DNA of 64,000 nucleotides from Leptodontidium sp. MPI-SDFR-AT-0119 (taxonomy: Eukaryota > Ascomycota > Leotiomycetes > Helotiales > Leptodontidiaceae). The translations under genes and the position numbers were made by a program. Below the pieces are notes generated by a model. The model searched no databases. It worked only from the letters and a program-made list of their open reading frames with translations, and was not told the DNA's origin. The stretch spans positions 186,001-250,000 of the forward strand of contig JAHLEZ010000041.1 in the NCBI GenBank assembly GCA_020726505.1, given 5' to 3'. Every line of letters starts with the position of its first letter. The stretch's first letter is position 1. Positions 1-10,900 of this stretch are shown here, one piece after another.

Positions 1-223
1 AACTGACAAGCAAATTGAGAATCGTGACAGCTCCGTCTTGTTTGACAATCTTTCGTCTTGACGCCTTGTTGGTTTCGGAGTCTACTATAAATCTCATTCT
101 CAGCATTTTACACCAGATCCACGTCAACCAGATAGTGAACACTACAATTGTTAAGGGTGTGGTGATAGCCCAGAAGATCCAAAAGCGAGGGGACTCATTC
201 GAGGTCTCGTTGACGAAAGGCAT
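1..223 (-). CDS. C-terminal part of a membrane protein, running off the left edge
   Basis: On the minus strand a frame stays open from an in-frame ATG at 221-223 to the window edge. It encodes about 74 residues with one strongly hydrophobic segment rich in Trp, Ile and Thr (read as FWIFWAITTPLTIVV then FTIWLTWIW), followed by a basic tail. This matches the last transmembrane helix seen at the end of many fungal CorA-like or ankyrin-linked membrane proteins, but no diagnostic motif is visible, so the family is inference. A stop lies about 70 bases upstream in the same frame. A neighbouring frame upstream also looks coding, so the true gene is probably longer and either spliced or frameshifted here. 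The gene's 3' end lies outside the window. Confidence 0.3.
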   Translation of the reverse strand, partial: MPFVNETSNESPRFWIFWAITTPLTIVVFTIWLTWIWCKMLRMRFIVDSETNKASRRKIVKQDGAVTILNLLVS

Positions 224-327
224 AGCGAAAGGGCCTCCATCGCCTCGCTGGCTGGTCTTCCGCTGCCTTGACTTGAGGGAGCATCATTCTGATGGCGATG
301 ACCACCGCCTCACATTAAGCGAGGGAT

Positions 328-497
328 GTAGGTCCACATTTCTTGTACCAACTATCTGTTTGCACCAATCACTTCCTAGTACCAATGGGTTTATGGTACG
401 AACAAATTGTTTGTACTAACAATTTGACAGTACTAGTAGTTCTTTGGTGCTAGCAAATTATTTGTACCAGTAATTTAATAGTACCTGTTGGTGAAGA
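328..497. repeat. Ten-unit array with strict 17-bp period
   Basis: Ten consecutive 17-bp units start at 328, 345, 362, 379, 396, 413, 430, 447, 464 and 481. Nine of them open with a conserved six-base head of the form GTACCA, GTACTA or a one- or two-base variant (GCACCA, GTACGA, GTGCTA, GTACCT). The first is weaker (GTAGGT). The remaining eleven bases of each unit are AT-rich and nearly unconstrained. Phase is kept exactly with no indel over 170 bp. It lies between the left-edge membrane gene and the HET relic and does not coincide with any supported coding region. It could be an old minisatellite whose head is under constraint, or a spaced protein-binding array. Confidence 0.8.
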
Positions 498-740
498 ATA
501 TTTAGCAACAGTTAGCGCAAAGCTTCAATGTAGAGATATACTGCAGAAGAAAAGACACATTGGTCAGGACTCATTTAGCTCTTGTGCTGAGCGCTTTCGG
601 TGAGAGTTGGAGTTGAGCATTCATGTCCGTCACAACTAGGGCTCTGGCAAGGAACCGATAAAGGTTGTTAAAGTGATACTCTCATCCTCTAAGACAGGTG
701 TCCTGCAATCGCATAGAATAGTCAAGTTGCTTTGTGCGCG

Positions 741-2179
741 ATGGAGGAACTTCTATCCACAGTTCTTCTTGTTATCTGGGTTTGATCAGCTCCAGATGCC
801 CGACTGGGAGAGGTAACCGCTGAGGCTGAAATTGCTGTTGATGTGGTACCGAGAATGTCACAGCAAATCAAGCTCCACGGTGCTGCAAATGTTTGGAAAA
901 GAGAGGGAATCGATGTTCGCTCTCCGGGTGTTCTTGATTCGCTGCTATGGAAGGGCCTGGTGAACCTCATTTCTAGGCCCTGATTCAGACGTGTGTGGAC
1001 ATTCCAAGAATGCGTTCTTGCTGATGATATCTATTTTCTGTGCGGCACCAAAGTGCTAGGGCTCTCAGTCATCGAGCCACTAGTGATGCCTCTGCTACAT
1101 CATCTTACTTCACTACAACTGCTCTTCCCCGATGCCGATCTGGGTAAACCAAGAGTGTACGCAGGTGTCTTGAGGATACTTAGGATAGTAGAATTCAAGC
1201 AACTGGGCAGCGAACCGAGTAAGTGTCTGGACACACTCAGATTTCTATACTTTACTAGGCCTTGGGCAGCCTCCAATCATCTGGATAAGATCTATGGTAT
1301 CATGGGATTGGCTGATAGCTCCTTCAAAAGTCAACTGGCAGTCAATTACAAATACACAACCGCTCAACTGTCGCAACAGATCGCTCACTGGTACACTTCA
1401 TACGGCAACGATCTCTTCATCTTAAATCTCGCGAGTTCGGCCAGGAATAGCGAGGACCAGCTACCCTCGTGGATACCAAATTCCCCGCGATTAGGAAGCC
1501 ACTGGTGCATTGGAATAATATGGCATCGATGCCGGACTAGAATGAGCATAGGACCGGTTCCTAGACCATTCGCTTCAGTCCTTTCGGGAGTTCTGCATGT
1601 ACACGGAATTCGTGTTGATCAAGTCTCCCAGGTGGTCTCGCATTTGGGAAAGCCAGACCCTAGCAGCGCGGGAAAATGCAAGGATATCCTTGATTGGGAA
1701 GAGTCTTGCCTTGCTCTCTCTAAAACAATATTCGGATCGATGGTTGGCAATGTTCCCGAAGCTCACTGGATGACTATCATATCTGGGATATGTGAACAAC
1801 ACCTCAAACCAAACAGAGACAACTAAGATTCGTTGAAGTGCTTCATAGAACTGAACTCCACCGATAGGTGCCTCACACCTGAGCTCGAAACACAAAACCA
1901 AGATCTAGCAGTTCAGATTCGTCGATCATCCCAAGTCTCGAGACTTGGGGGATTTTTCAGCACAAAGGACGCACGTATTGGCCTTGGGCCATAAGCCACA
2001 AAGCCCGGAGATCAGATTTGTATCTTCTACAATGGCTTTACACCATTTATTTTGCGCCAAGGCCAGTGCTTGGCCTACGATATGAGCTTGTCGGAGACTC
2101 TTATACTTATAGCTTGATGCATGGCGAGCCATTCCAATCCGATGTTCGGAAGCCAGATGAGGTCTTTATCATTACTTGA
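741..2179 (+). pseudogene. HET-domain (heterokaryon incompatibility) gene relic
   Basis: HET proteins trigger incompatibility cell death after fusion of unlike hyphae. One frame from about 741 to 2060 reads as a HET protein: a Trp-Val segment typical of the mid-HET region, then the hallmark RP-(W)-FRRVWTFQEC at about 975-1013, then HLDKIYGIMGLA at about 1280-1315, and a C-terminal GFFSTKDARIGLGP segment at about 1947-1991. The frame is broken by TGA at 783-785, TGA at 981-983 (exactly where the family has Trp), TAA at 1824-1826 and TAA at 1992-1994. After about 2070 the tail YELVGDSYTYSLMHGE continues in another frame to a TGA at 2177-2179, so there is also a frameshift. The upstream HET motifs (DALCINQ type) were not found, so the 5' end is lost or unrecognisable. 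Clearly dead. Confidence 0.85.
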
Positions 2180-3567
2180 ATTGAAAGCAATATAGATTGT
2201 CAGAGATGTTCATAGACGAGGATTTCGTCAGTCTTGTATCGAAATGACACGACACCTTAGTAATTCCACTTCCTCATTTTTGGAGATTGTCCTCTAGGCT
2301 ATGTTCTTGAAAGTCTTATCTGTATTGGGGTCATGCAGATATTGATTATTGATGTGCATTGTATCTGCAGGGATTCGCTCACGGCCAAGGAGACTATTTT
2401 GGGAGTTATATTAAGGTCTTAGTGGCTGTTTCAAAATGTCTTCACTTCCCTCAATTAGTTTATCCTCTAAAGGTAATCTGAAGAAGTCTAAGCTTCGGTT
2501 ATCTTTGTGGAGTAAAGCCCCAAACTAGTTCTGGCAGAGATTTGACTAGACGTTATAAAGCCTCAGAGATTGTTCTAATAAATGAGAATTCCGACCAGTG
2601 GTCCTGGGGAAGTGGCAGTGGGATAGCTAGTTTGAAGATATATAATTATTCGAGAAATTAATGCTTTCTGAATCGACGTTTAGGAAATATTTAGTCCTAG
2701 TATCGAAGATTAAACACAACGTTAGAGTCTAGGGTCGAATAGTTTTTATAAAGAATTTCGTCACTTGTGAGAGAGCTATTATTAGTTGTTTCTCTATTTA
2801 AGCCTTTAATAAAGTTATTATAGTTATTAAGCTTTTAAGTCTTAGACTCTTCTAGAACGTTATATTCTATAAAGCACAAATATCGGATATAAGTCTAAGT
2901 AAGGAGACAGTTTAAGTCCGCCATTTTCAATGAATGTTGCCAGGTTCTTGTAGACCTAGTGCCGCTTAAGGGAGTCGGAAGACGAATTCCCTGGCCGTTA
3001 ATAGATTAAATACATCTTGTCGTCTACTACAGTAACAAAAAGGCCGCATTAATTTCGAATCTTGAGCACAAAATCTTCTAAGTCTTTAACGTCTAAATTA
3101 TCGAAGGGGTGTCTTTCTTCTCTAATAGAGCTTGCGATTCTCATTTCTAGGATACTCAGTGGCCGAACAGCAGCAATAACAATCTTGAGGCGGTATCTGC
3201 AACGCCACTTCGCTAATTAATGGGCTCGTGAGAGGCCACATGCGTAGGCATTAGCCTGCGCAGCGCGTGCAGCTGCAGGAGGTCCGATTTTGACGTGTTG
3301 TAGAAACGACGGGGCTCAATTAGATTTATTACTTGTTGTACCTTTGTACCTTCGTATCGTACCTCCTGGCTCTCTTCAACCCCCGCAGCGGGTCACCCAA
3401 CCTCAATTTGGTGGGACCAGCTTGCATTCCAGCCACGTGCAGAGCAGGCTGTTCTAAAGGCTGAAGGGGTTGTTTGGATTCCTTTGGCTAAGATTTTTTC
3501 ACGCGAAGCAATCATCAAGACCCCCTCAATAAGTAGAAGAGCATAAGAAAGTCTTTAGCATGGCCAA
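2180..3567. other. Gene-free AT-rich interval
   Basis: No intact reading frame or RNA gene is visible. The part from about 2640 to 2930 is very rich in TA, TTA and stop codons in all frames, as in RIP-mutated repeats. The part from 2930 to 3450 is more balanced and has a minus-strand stretch that looks weakly coding (about 3060-3330) but is full of stops. It may be an old transposon; no terminal repeats were found. Confidence 0.5.
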
Positions 3568-4010
3568 GTGAATGCGGCACATTCTCAGTACCTTTATTCA
3601 GATGGCGTTAGGTACATCCGCGAAATTCTTTCTGATACGGCTTTGTATCGTATTCTCGACAATAGCAAGCAAGCTCTTAAAGACCTTTATGCAGATACGA
3701 AAGCCTTGTTCTTAGTTCAGCTTCTTCAGAAAGGGCCGCTGAATAACAATGAGTGCTAGAGAACCAGTCATGTGTTTGTACCAGGTTGAAGAGTGTTTCG
3801 GCACCAAATACATGACACTATTGCTCTCGCTGACTCTATATGTACTACTCACTTCCACACTGCTTTGGATATCGACTATGCTCTATATGTCAATCTTGAT
3901 CCCCAAGCCAACAATTGTACCTCAAAGAAGGTCTCTCAAGTTCTAAGACGATCAGCAATGTCGAAGCTTCGCAAAGAGGTGGTAAACTTGCCATGGGATT
4001 ATTAGCATCT
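3568..4010 (+). pseudogene. Unidentified decayed coding fragment
   Basis: One plus-strand frame reads protein-like for about 145 codons, first an alpha-helical piece (DGVRYIREILSDTALYRIL) and then ALDIDYALYVNLDPQANNC with RRSAMSKLRKEVVNLPWDY. It is interrupted by TAG at about 3758 and TGA at about 3789. I do not recognise the family. It abuts the 3' end of the minus-strand helicase gene, and alternative last exons of that gene could reach into this stretch. Confidence 0.3.
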
Positions 4011-4106
4011 ATGTCTGGGTCTTCGCCTGTAGCCATTCTCGACACAGATAACTCTGTGTCCTGTAGCTTGCCTCGTTGTGTATTTTGTATTTGCTATTCA
4101 ACTAAA

Positions 4107-7100
4107 TTAGCTTTGATTCTTTGGTGGGATATGGTACCCGGGACACACCTCTTCAATCGAATCCTTCACAATATAGCGGTATATATAAACATCCTTGAGC
4201 TGATCTAGTCGATCTACCCTCGCTGCAGCTTGTGCCTCAACCATCGGATTCCAGTGCGGTTCCAGAAGATGTACATGAGTTGCAGCTTGAAGGTTCAGTC
4301 TCACAAAGGTCAGCCGAGATAACAAAGTAGCATACGAGGTAAAATACCCGACAGACCCAGCTCCATAGGAGAGGAGTAAGATCCTGATTTCTGGGACAGT
4401 GTTGAACTGGTGAATGACTATGCGTCGCTGCTCGACAGAGAGGCTTCCGTCGATGCGGGCGTAACGTTGCCCATTGTACGATAGAGCTTCTTCTAAGCAG
4501 TTCAAGGTTCGATTCCAGTGGGAAAATATTAAACTGAAACTTAAGTCAGTTCTAGAACACATATCGGGCGGAGAACTACCTCTTAATTGGATCCATTCCA
4601 TACGCTGGTGAGGACTGCTCGAGGTTCTGCAGATGCGCGACGACTTTCTCTATCTTGGAAGAATTAATAGCAGAGGTTACAGCGATATTAGTATTGCGAT
4701 ATGCCAGAGTACTATTCACTCGGCCACCATCCCATCGTTGACTATTGTCGAGATATGACATGACGGGCTCTTGGCAAACCGAACAGCCTTTAGGCCCGCA
4801 GTTCGAAGTGTTTTCGGAACCATTCTCGTATATTGCACACTCGTAGCATACATTATGACCACAGGCACGGTGAAATGTTTGCTGGGAGTCATTCTGAGTA
4901 TCGATGGTGTGATCACATTTGTCACAGACGTTGTGCTCACTAGCGCGTTGAATGTCTGGGGTATCATCGATGATGGCTCCGCCGTGGCTGCAGATTTGTC
5001 TGAGGGTACTTATCGCTCGGAGAAGTATTTCGCCTTGAGACTTCCCCGTTGCCGATCCCAGTGCTTTCTTCGCTTCTGCTCGGGTGGTATTATAGCACCG
5101 TCTTTCCCTCACATTCAAGATTACCTGCTCGATTGCTTCAATCTTTCGTCGAGCGCTACATAAATCCTTGGTTCTTCTCAGCGATATTGTTTGCAGTGCC
5201 AAACGAAGATTCTCCAAGCCTCCTGGATCCCTTCTACTCAATGGTTCTAGGATGTATTTCCGAGCGTTGGCGTGATTTTCGAGGGGGATGAATCCTAGGA
5301 ATTGTGTCAGGGAGAAGAGATCACTCAGTTTGTTTTGTACTGGTGTTCCTGTAAGGCACCATCTCCGTTCTGCGCGCAGCTTTGCGAGTTCTTGAAAGTT
5401 TTTCGTAGATCGGTTTCTGATTTGATGCGCTGTAAAGGGCAACTATTACATGAACTGATAAGCATAAGCAGAGGCATTCTTGGAATTAGTACCTTCATCC
5501 AAGACAATTCGTAACCATGATGTTCCAGCAAGTATGCCGGTTTTGGAAGCATCGGAGGCTGCAGTTTCGTATGTTGTAAGTATGATGTCAAATTCAAGGA
5601 GGCTGTCGCAAGAGATTCTTCGTCCGTTCCCATGGTAGACATGAACTTTGAGCACGCCTGGCCGCGTGTGCCTGATTTGCGATTAGCGTGATACTGGTTA
5701 AAGGCGTTAAGTGCCTACTCGTTGACTTGTTGCTTCCAGCCTTGTATTGCTGCATCGATTGATCAGAATCAGAACGCTGCAAGGATTGGATCATATGTAT
5801 ACTCGATTTTGGGGCGATGATCAACGTTGCGGTTGACCGCATGTTCTGTTTCTGAGATGCCAGATACCCATTCTCATCGTTGTGTGATCTTTGACAGGAC
5901 AAGGTGTAGATTATAAGGGCAAGTAGTGAGAGGGATTTCCCCATGCCCATCTCATCTGCTAGGATCCCTCCGCGGCACTCAGCGGGCTCTAAGATCTTTG
6001 TGGAGTGTGTAATCTCATTTCGGAATCTATGATTATTCAGAAGTGCTTTTCAAACAAGATTCATCGTCAATATAATGAATATACTTACACTTGTCTCCCA
6101 TTCCTATTCACAGGTCTCCATAGTGTAAGCCGATCGGTCTCCACAAGACCCTCTCGACAAACCATGAACTTCAAGGCGACTAGTTGATGTCTAAGTAGGA
6201 ACCGCATGTTAGTATAGTAATGATTGGAAAGTCCATGCACAATCGGGAGAGGGTGAATATGGGTTGCATCGAGCAGGAAACAATCACTAACTGCTTGAGG
6301 GTGGACGTAATCCTTGCATCCTGTTCAACCTGAAAAGATAATGGAGGGACAGCTGTGTCGTTCAGAACTGCCTGGATCTTTTCCGTAAAATCTGTCTGAC
6401 TCTTAGATGAAGGCTCTAACAGGTAGCTAGAATTTGTATCATCCTCTTCTCCATCCCACGAGAAGAGGTGTGGGTTTTTGTAGGACACTGAGAATTGACG
6501 GTCGATGGGCACTTGTAGAAAGAGATTGGATTGCGACAAGAGAGACCCAACCTGTTCCAAAGAGTTTCTTGGTCCAAAGACGAGTATTTCAAGTGGTATT
6601 CCAAGTGTCCCATCTTGGCTCGGGGTCTGCTTCGTCCCTTGGCATGCGTATATGTCAAATCGCACGGATGATATAGCCTTTTTGAGGACGATCATACCAC
6701 TCGCAGTATTGTTGTCCAAGACCCCTATTTCCTGTATTGCCGAATTTAGGATAGTTATGCCGTTTGCTCGGAAACGAGGTTTCAAGATGAGTGCTCCAAG
6801 TTTTGAACCTGAAGTTGTGGAGATTGGAAAAGATTTCCATGGAGAGAGGAGCCCGTTGACAAGCTATACTAACATAAGCATCCATTACGACGAGAAGAGA
6901 ATTTCATGAGCCTACCATACCAAAGCATACCTCTACTTCTTCGCTATCGTTCCATTTTTCTGTTGTTTCAGTATTTGAAGAAGCGGTCAAAGGTGTCCAG
7001 GTGGTTTCTGTCGGACTGGGGACCTCTCGTAAATCTCCAGAGCTTGGCGAAGAGATACAAGGCACCAGAGAGGGGTCGTCCACACTCATAGTCTCATCGC

Positions 7101-7266
7101 AGAAGGAATCGTGGTTGATGTGCCCGCTGATGCTTGTTGTCGTCTGGGGCGAGGAAGTGCAAGGGCCAGCCTGTGAGATCGCGACGAGCCTCCTCTTGTC
7201 AACAACACCGGGAGTACGAGTGAAGACACCCTCATCATGAGGATAAGGTCTCTTAGGGCCAGGCAT
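4107..7266 (-). CDS. SNF2-family DNA helicase/translocase with RING finger (RAD5/SMARCA3-like)
   Basis: Nine exons inferred: 7266-6916, 6863-6292, 6190-6089, 6026-5803, 5749-5719, 5671-5493, 5429-4580, 4533-4348, 4299-4107. All phases agree and give about 895 aa. Order: disordered N-terminus; a FGML...VRFDIYA region; HQLVALKFMVCRE; Walker A in GGILADEMGMGKS (about 360-373); TLIIAPKS; LTTYE; DEAH (485-488, assembled across the intron 5492-5430); LTGTPVQN (512-519); a RING-type C2HC cluster between the helicase lobes (about 655-705); and helicase C (FSHWNRTL, ARIDGSLS, ARVDRLDQ). This order is that of RAD5/RAD16-like ATPases, which remodel stalled forks or chromatin, often as ubiquitin ligases. 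Exon 5 is only 31 bp, and the exon 8/9 intron uses a GAG acceptor. The last few residues are uncertain because a GTGTGT donor after SIEE could join another short exon. Divergent from the NACHT gene at 7920. Confidence 0.88.
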
Positions 7267-7919
7267 CGTGTTCGACCATCCATTGCAATATTTGCCATGG
7301 TACGAGAGAAAGTTCGAGGTTGCGATACAAAGAATTGTCGGTGGGGCCGCTCACTGTCGTTTTGCTGTGGCACCTGCAGGCGTTCTGCGAGGCAGATTCC
7401 AGCCTGAGCTGAGACTGGGAGCTCTGCATCGCCATCTGTCGTGCACCAATTGCTCGTGGTGCTTTTTTCTACTACTGGATTGGAACAGTCGTCACAACAA
7501 AGTAAGCTCTTTCATACCACTCATCATCAAGTTTCGCGGTTTGCTGAGAGTTGTATCTACTACTAGACATCAACATCAAATCGAACGGCATTGTTGTTAT
7601 TCTCAGATCTGTGATCCGTATTGAAACAACAATTCATTCATATCATTCATACGTCGTCGCAGCGGTGGCGGTGGCTGTGTTCTCTGTGCGGTCTGCACCT
7701 GGGCAAACTGTGTGCAACCACACCTGAAAGACTCCGTCCGCAGCACTTCAAGTGCCCAGCAACCAAGCTTCGCAATAATGAAACCACGCTTCCTCAATTT
7801 ACCTCTGCCTCTGAGAAACTCCCACGCTCGATTCAGGTCTTTTGGGGAAAGTCCCAACACAGGATAACACAACAGAATATATCCCTCGCTGCCGAGAATT
7901 GTGCCCACAGATCCATGCG
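7267..7919. promoter_or_regulatory. Shared intergenic region of two divergent genes
   Basis: These 653 bp separate the ATG of the helicase (minus, 7266) from the likely ATG of the NACHT-ankyrin gene (plus, 7920), so both promoters must lie here unless their leaders are longer. An upstream in-frame ATG for the plus gene at 7842 would lengthen it by 26 residues. No clear TATA box or operator-like repeat is seen. Confidence 0.4.
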
Positions 7920-10900
7920 ATGGCCTCGTCTGGACCAAGCCATTTTGAGAAAATCCTCGCCAACTTCAAAAAGAGGCTTTCATCAGAAGACACTGAACTG
8001 TTCCAGCTTACCACTTTCGATGACTTGAAGGCTTCGATCAAAAGAATACAAACGGAGCAAGCGGCAAGGAAAGGCCTTCGAAATCTGAACAAGATCAAAC
8101 CTTTCTTGAACGGCGTAAAACAATACGCTGGAGTTCTCGAGGTGTTTGTACAAGCTCAACCAGAGATCCTCGCTTTCATATGGGTCAGTCACCATGAAAG
8201 ATTCCGACAATATACCTAGCTGATAATCAGAAATAGGGACCAATCAAATTATGCCTCCAGGTAAGAGATTCTACAAGATAGAGTTCCCTTGTGCTGAGCC
8301 GGATCTGCACTAGATTGCCTCGAAGCTTGATGAGGCCTTCGACGCCTTGCTGGACGCGTATGAGAAGATGGGAAATTGTCTGCCGATACTCTCTCGAGTC
8401 GATGCATTGTTCCGCAGCCATCCTCATCTGAAAGAAATCTTGGCCAACATACTCGAGGATATCTTGGACTTTCACAAGCGTGCGATTGTGTTCTTCAAAC
8501 AAAGAAGTACGATGAGAATCTTGCTTCAATTGTCAATCTTCTGCTAATATTGTAACCCGTCTCAGCATGGAAACTAAGTTTCAAGTTAACCTACCACACC
8601 TTTAGTGACATGTTTGGGGATATTTTGAAGAAATTGGACCGATCTCAAGACTTGATGCTTCAATCAGCAAATATCGCACATTTCCAAGAATCACAGGATG
8701 CTCGGATTCTCTTCACTAAACAAATGGAAGTCTTAGTAGAGGCAGAACGAAATGGGCGGAAAAGGGCTGTTATTGATTGGCTCTCGAGTAACTCGAGCTC
8801 TGCGATTCAGCACCAAGAACTTAGGGATATGCGAAATATGTTACCGCAGACGACGCGATGGATATTCTCGCAGCCACAGATGTTGAGCTGGCTCGAACGC
8901 ACCGAATACACGCCGTGTACATTTTGGCTGTGTGGAATTCCAGGAGCTGGTCTGTCATTCAATCATTGATCTTTCTCTGTCTTCCCTGTAGCTTTGAGCT
9001 AAATCATAAATGTGAAGGCAAGGCGGTTATTTTCAGTTCCGTAGTTGATGAGATCAGTGCGACTCTCCCGCAGGCTCAGGCTGTATACTTCTACTGCAAG
9101 AACAACGACCCTCTTCGATCACACTTCACCGACATTGTTAAGAGTTTTATTTCACAAATCCTTCAACTGAATCCCAACTGCTTGGATTTCATTTACGAAG
9201 CCATGCTCTCACACAGTGATAGGCTGGCCACAGATGCTTCGAAACTTCTTCAGATACTCGAGCAAATGTTATCAAATCACGATTCCTTGTACATTGGAAT
9301 CGACGGCCTCGATGAATGCTCCGAAAAAGAACGTAAGCTTCTTTCAGGCTTACTCACCGTCGTTTCAAGGGCGAACGATGCCCAGGGAAATATTCAACTA
9401 TTCGTTACGAGTCGGCAAGAGAAGGACCTTGAGAGATCGTTGAAATCGGCAGTCAAGTTCAACATCCAGGAGAAGAATCTTGAAGCTGATATCACAGCAT
9501 ATGTTACTTGCAAAATGACCCAGTTGTGCCAGATGTTTCCTTTCACCCAGGAACGGGAGCAACTGATCAAGAAGGAGATCTGTACACGGCCCAAAGGCGA
9601 GCACTTTCTCGAGCTTGGTTGAAACATCACGCTGATGGGACACAAACAACAGATATGTTTCTTCTAGCTCGCCTCATTATGGATAACCTGCTATCTCAAG
9701 GTAGTCTGGAAGACCTGAATGAAGAGCTAAAATTTGAGGTGCTCCCTCACGGTATCGAGGAAGCGTATGTCGCCTCTCCAGTCCGGGACCCGAAACTTAA
9801 TACTGAGCACAACTTACAGATACAGTCGTATGCTCATCAGAATAGGAAAATCTTGTTCCAACAATCCCAACCAATTAGAAAAGCGTCGGCAGAGAGCAAA
9901 GCTCGTCCTCACACTCATCACCACATCACACCGGGCGTTATATGAACACGAAATTCAAGGTGCTCTTGCCATCAACCTCGAAGAAAAGAATGTCGACTTC
10001 GAGAATAGGCATTTGCGATTCCCACTTGATGACCTCTGCGGGCCAATAATCAAAGTTCGTCAGAATGGAATTGTTGATCTGATACACCCAACCGCGAAGG
10101 AGTAAGCCACTGGTTCCCCTCTATTGACACCAAATTAACGAGCATAGCTATCTTTGGCAATACCACAGCGATCATTACATTGTAGCTTCTGGTGCTGAAG
10201 AGTTTATGGCAACTCTCTGCACCTCCTATCTTACGTTCGATTGCTTCAATCCAGAACTGGCGGAGGACTTATTTGCTGCAAGAGTCATCAGTGGTGACTT
10301 TGCTTTTCAAGAGTATGCCGCATGCAATTGGTTCAAGCATTTGAAATCTCTCTTCAATAATGCCGATGTTGAAACCCCAGTTCCCAAATCCCTGCAAGCA
10401 GCAATCCTGATCTTACAAGAACGTCACAAGATCCAACCAGCGTGCTCGTCCAAAGTTCAATCAGGTCAACTATGCAAAACGGATGTTGGTCAAATATTGA
10501 GTGAGGACGAGCAGCTTTATGATCAGATGGATACGTTGTCAGTAGATGGCTCAGTAACACGTAAGATTACGATCTCATGAATGAACATGCTCTAACTTTT
10601 GAACAGACGAACGAATGCCATACTTATTACCGCAAATCTACCTTTGCTGGTCCATGATTGAAGACTGGACCATCAAAGGTACAGAGCAAGCAAAACTCGA
10701 CAAGTTCTATGGGAAACCACCATTTCGATGCCCAGTGCTAAAGTGCCCTTACTTCATAACCGGGTTCAGGAACCACAAAGAACGGGAGAAGCATTGCAAT
10801 TATCACCAGAGATCTGTCGTGTGACCCCACGACACCTGCGACTATTCTGTATTCGGATTACCATCGGATTCAGCATTGAAAATTCATCTCGGTCTCTTCC

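Noticed and set aside
15..419. 134-codon plus-strand frame at the left edge
   Set aside because: No family features. It overlaps the opposite-strand membrane helix and the 17-bp repeat array, which explain the sequence better.
4500..4520. tRNA-like GGTTCGATTCC box
   Set aside because: It lies inside a helicase exon, with no A box or clover-leaf arms around it.
5446..5500. Helicase motif II appearing as DEGT instead of DEAH
   Set aside because: It is intron read-through; splicing 5492-5430 restores DEAH.
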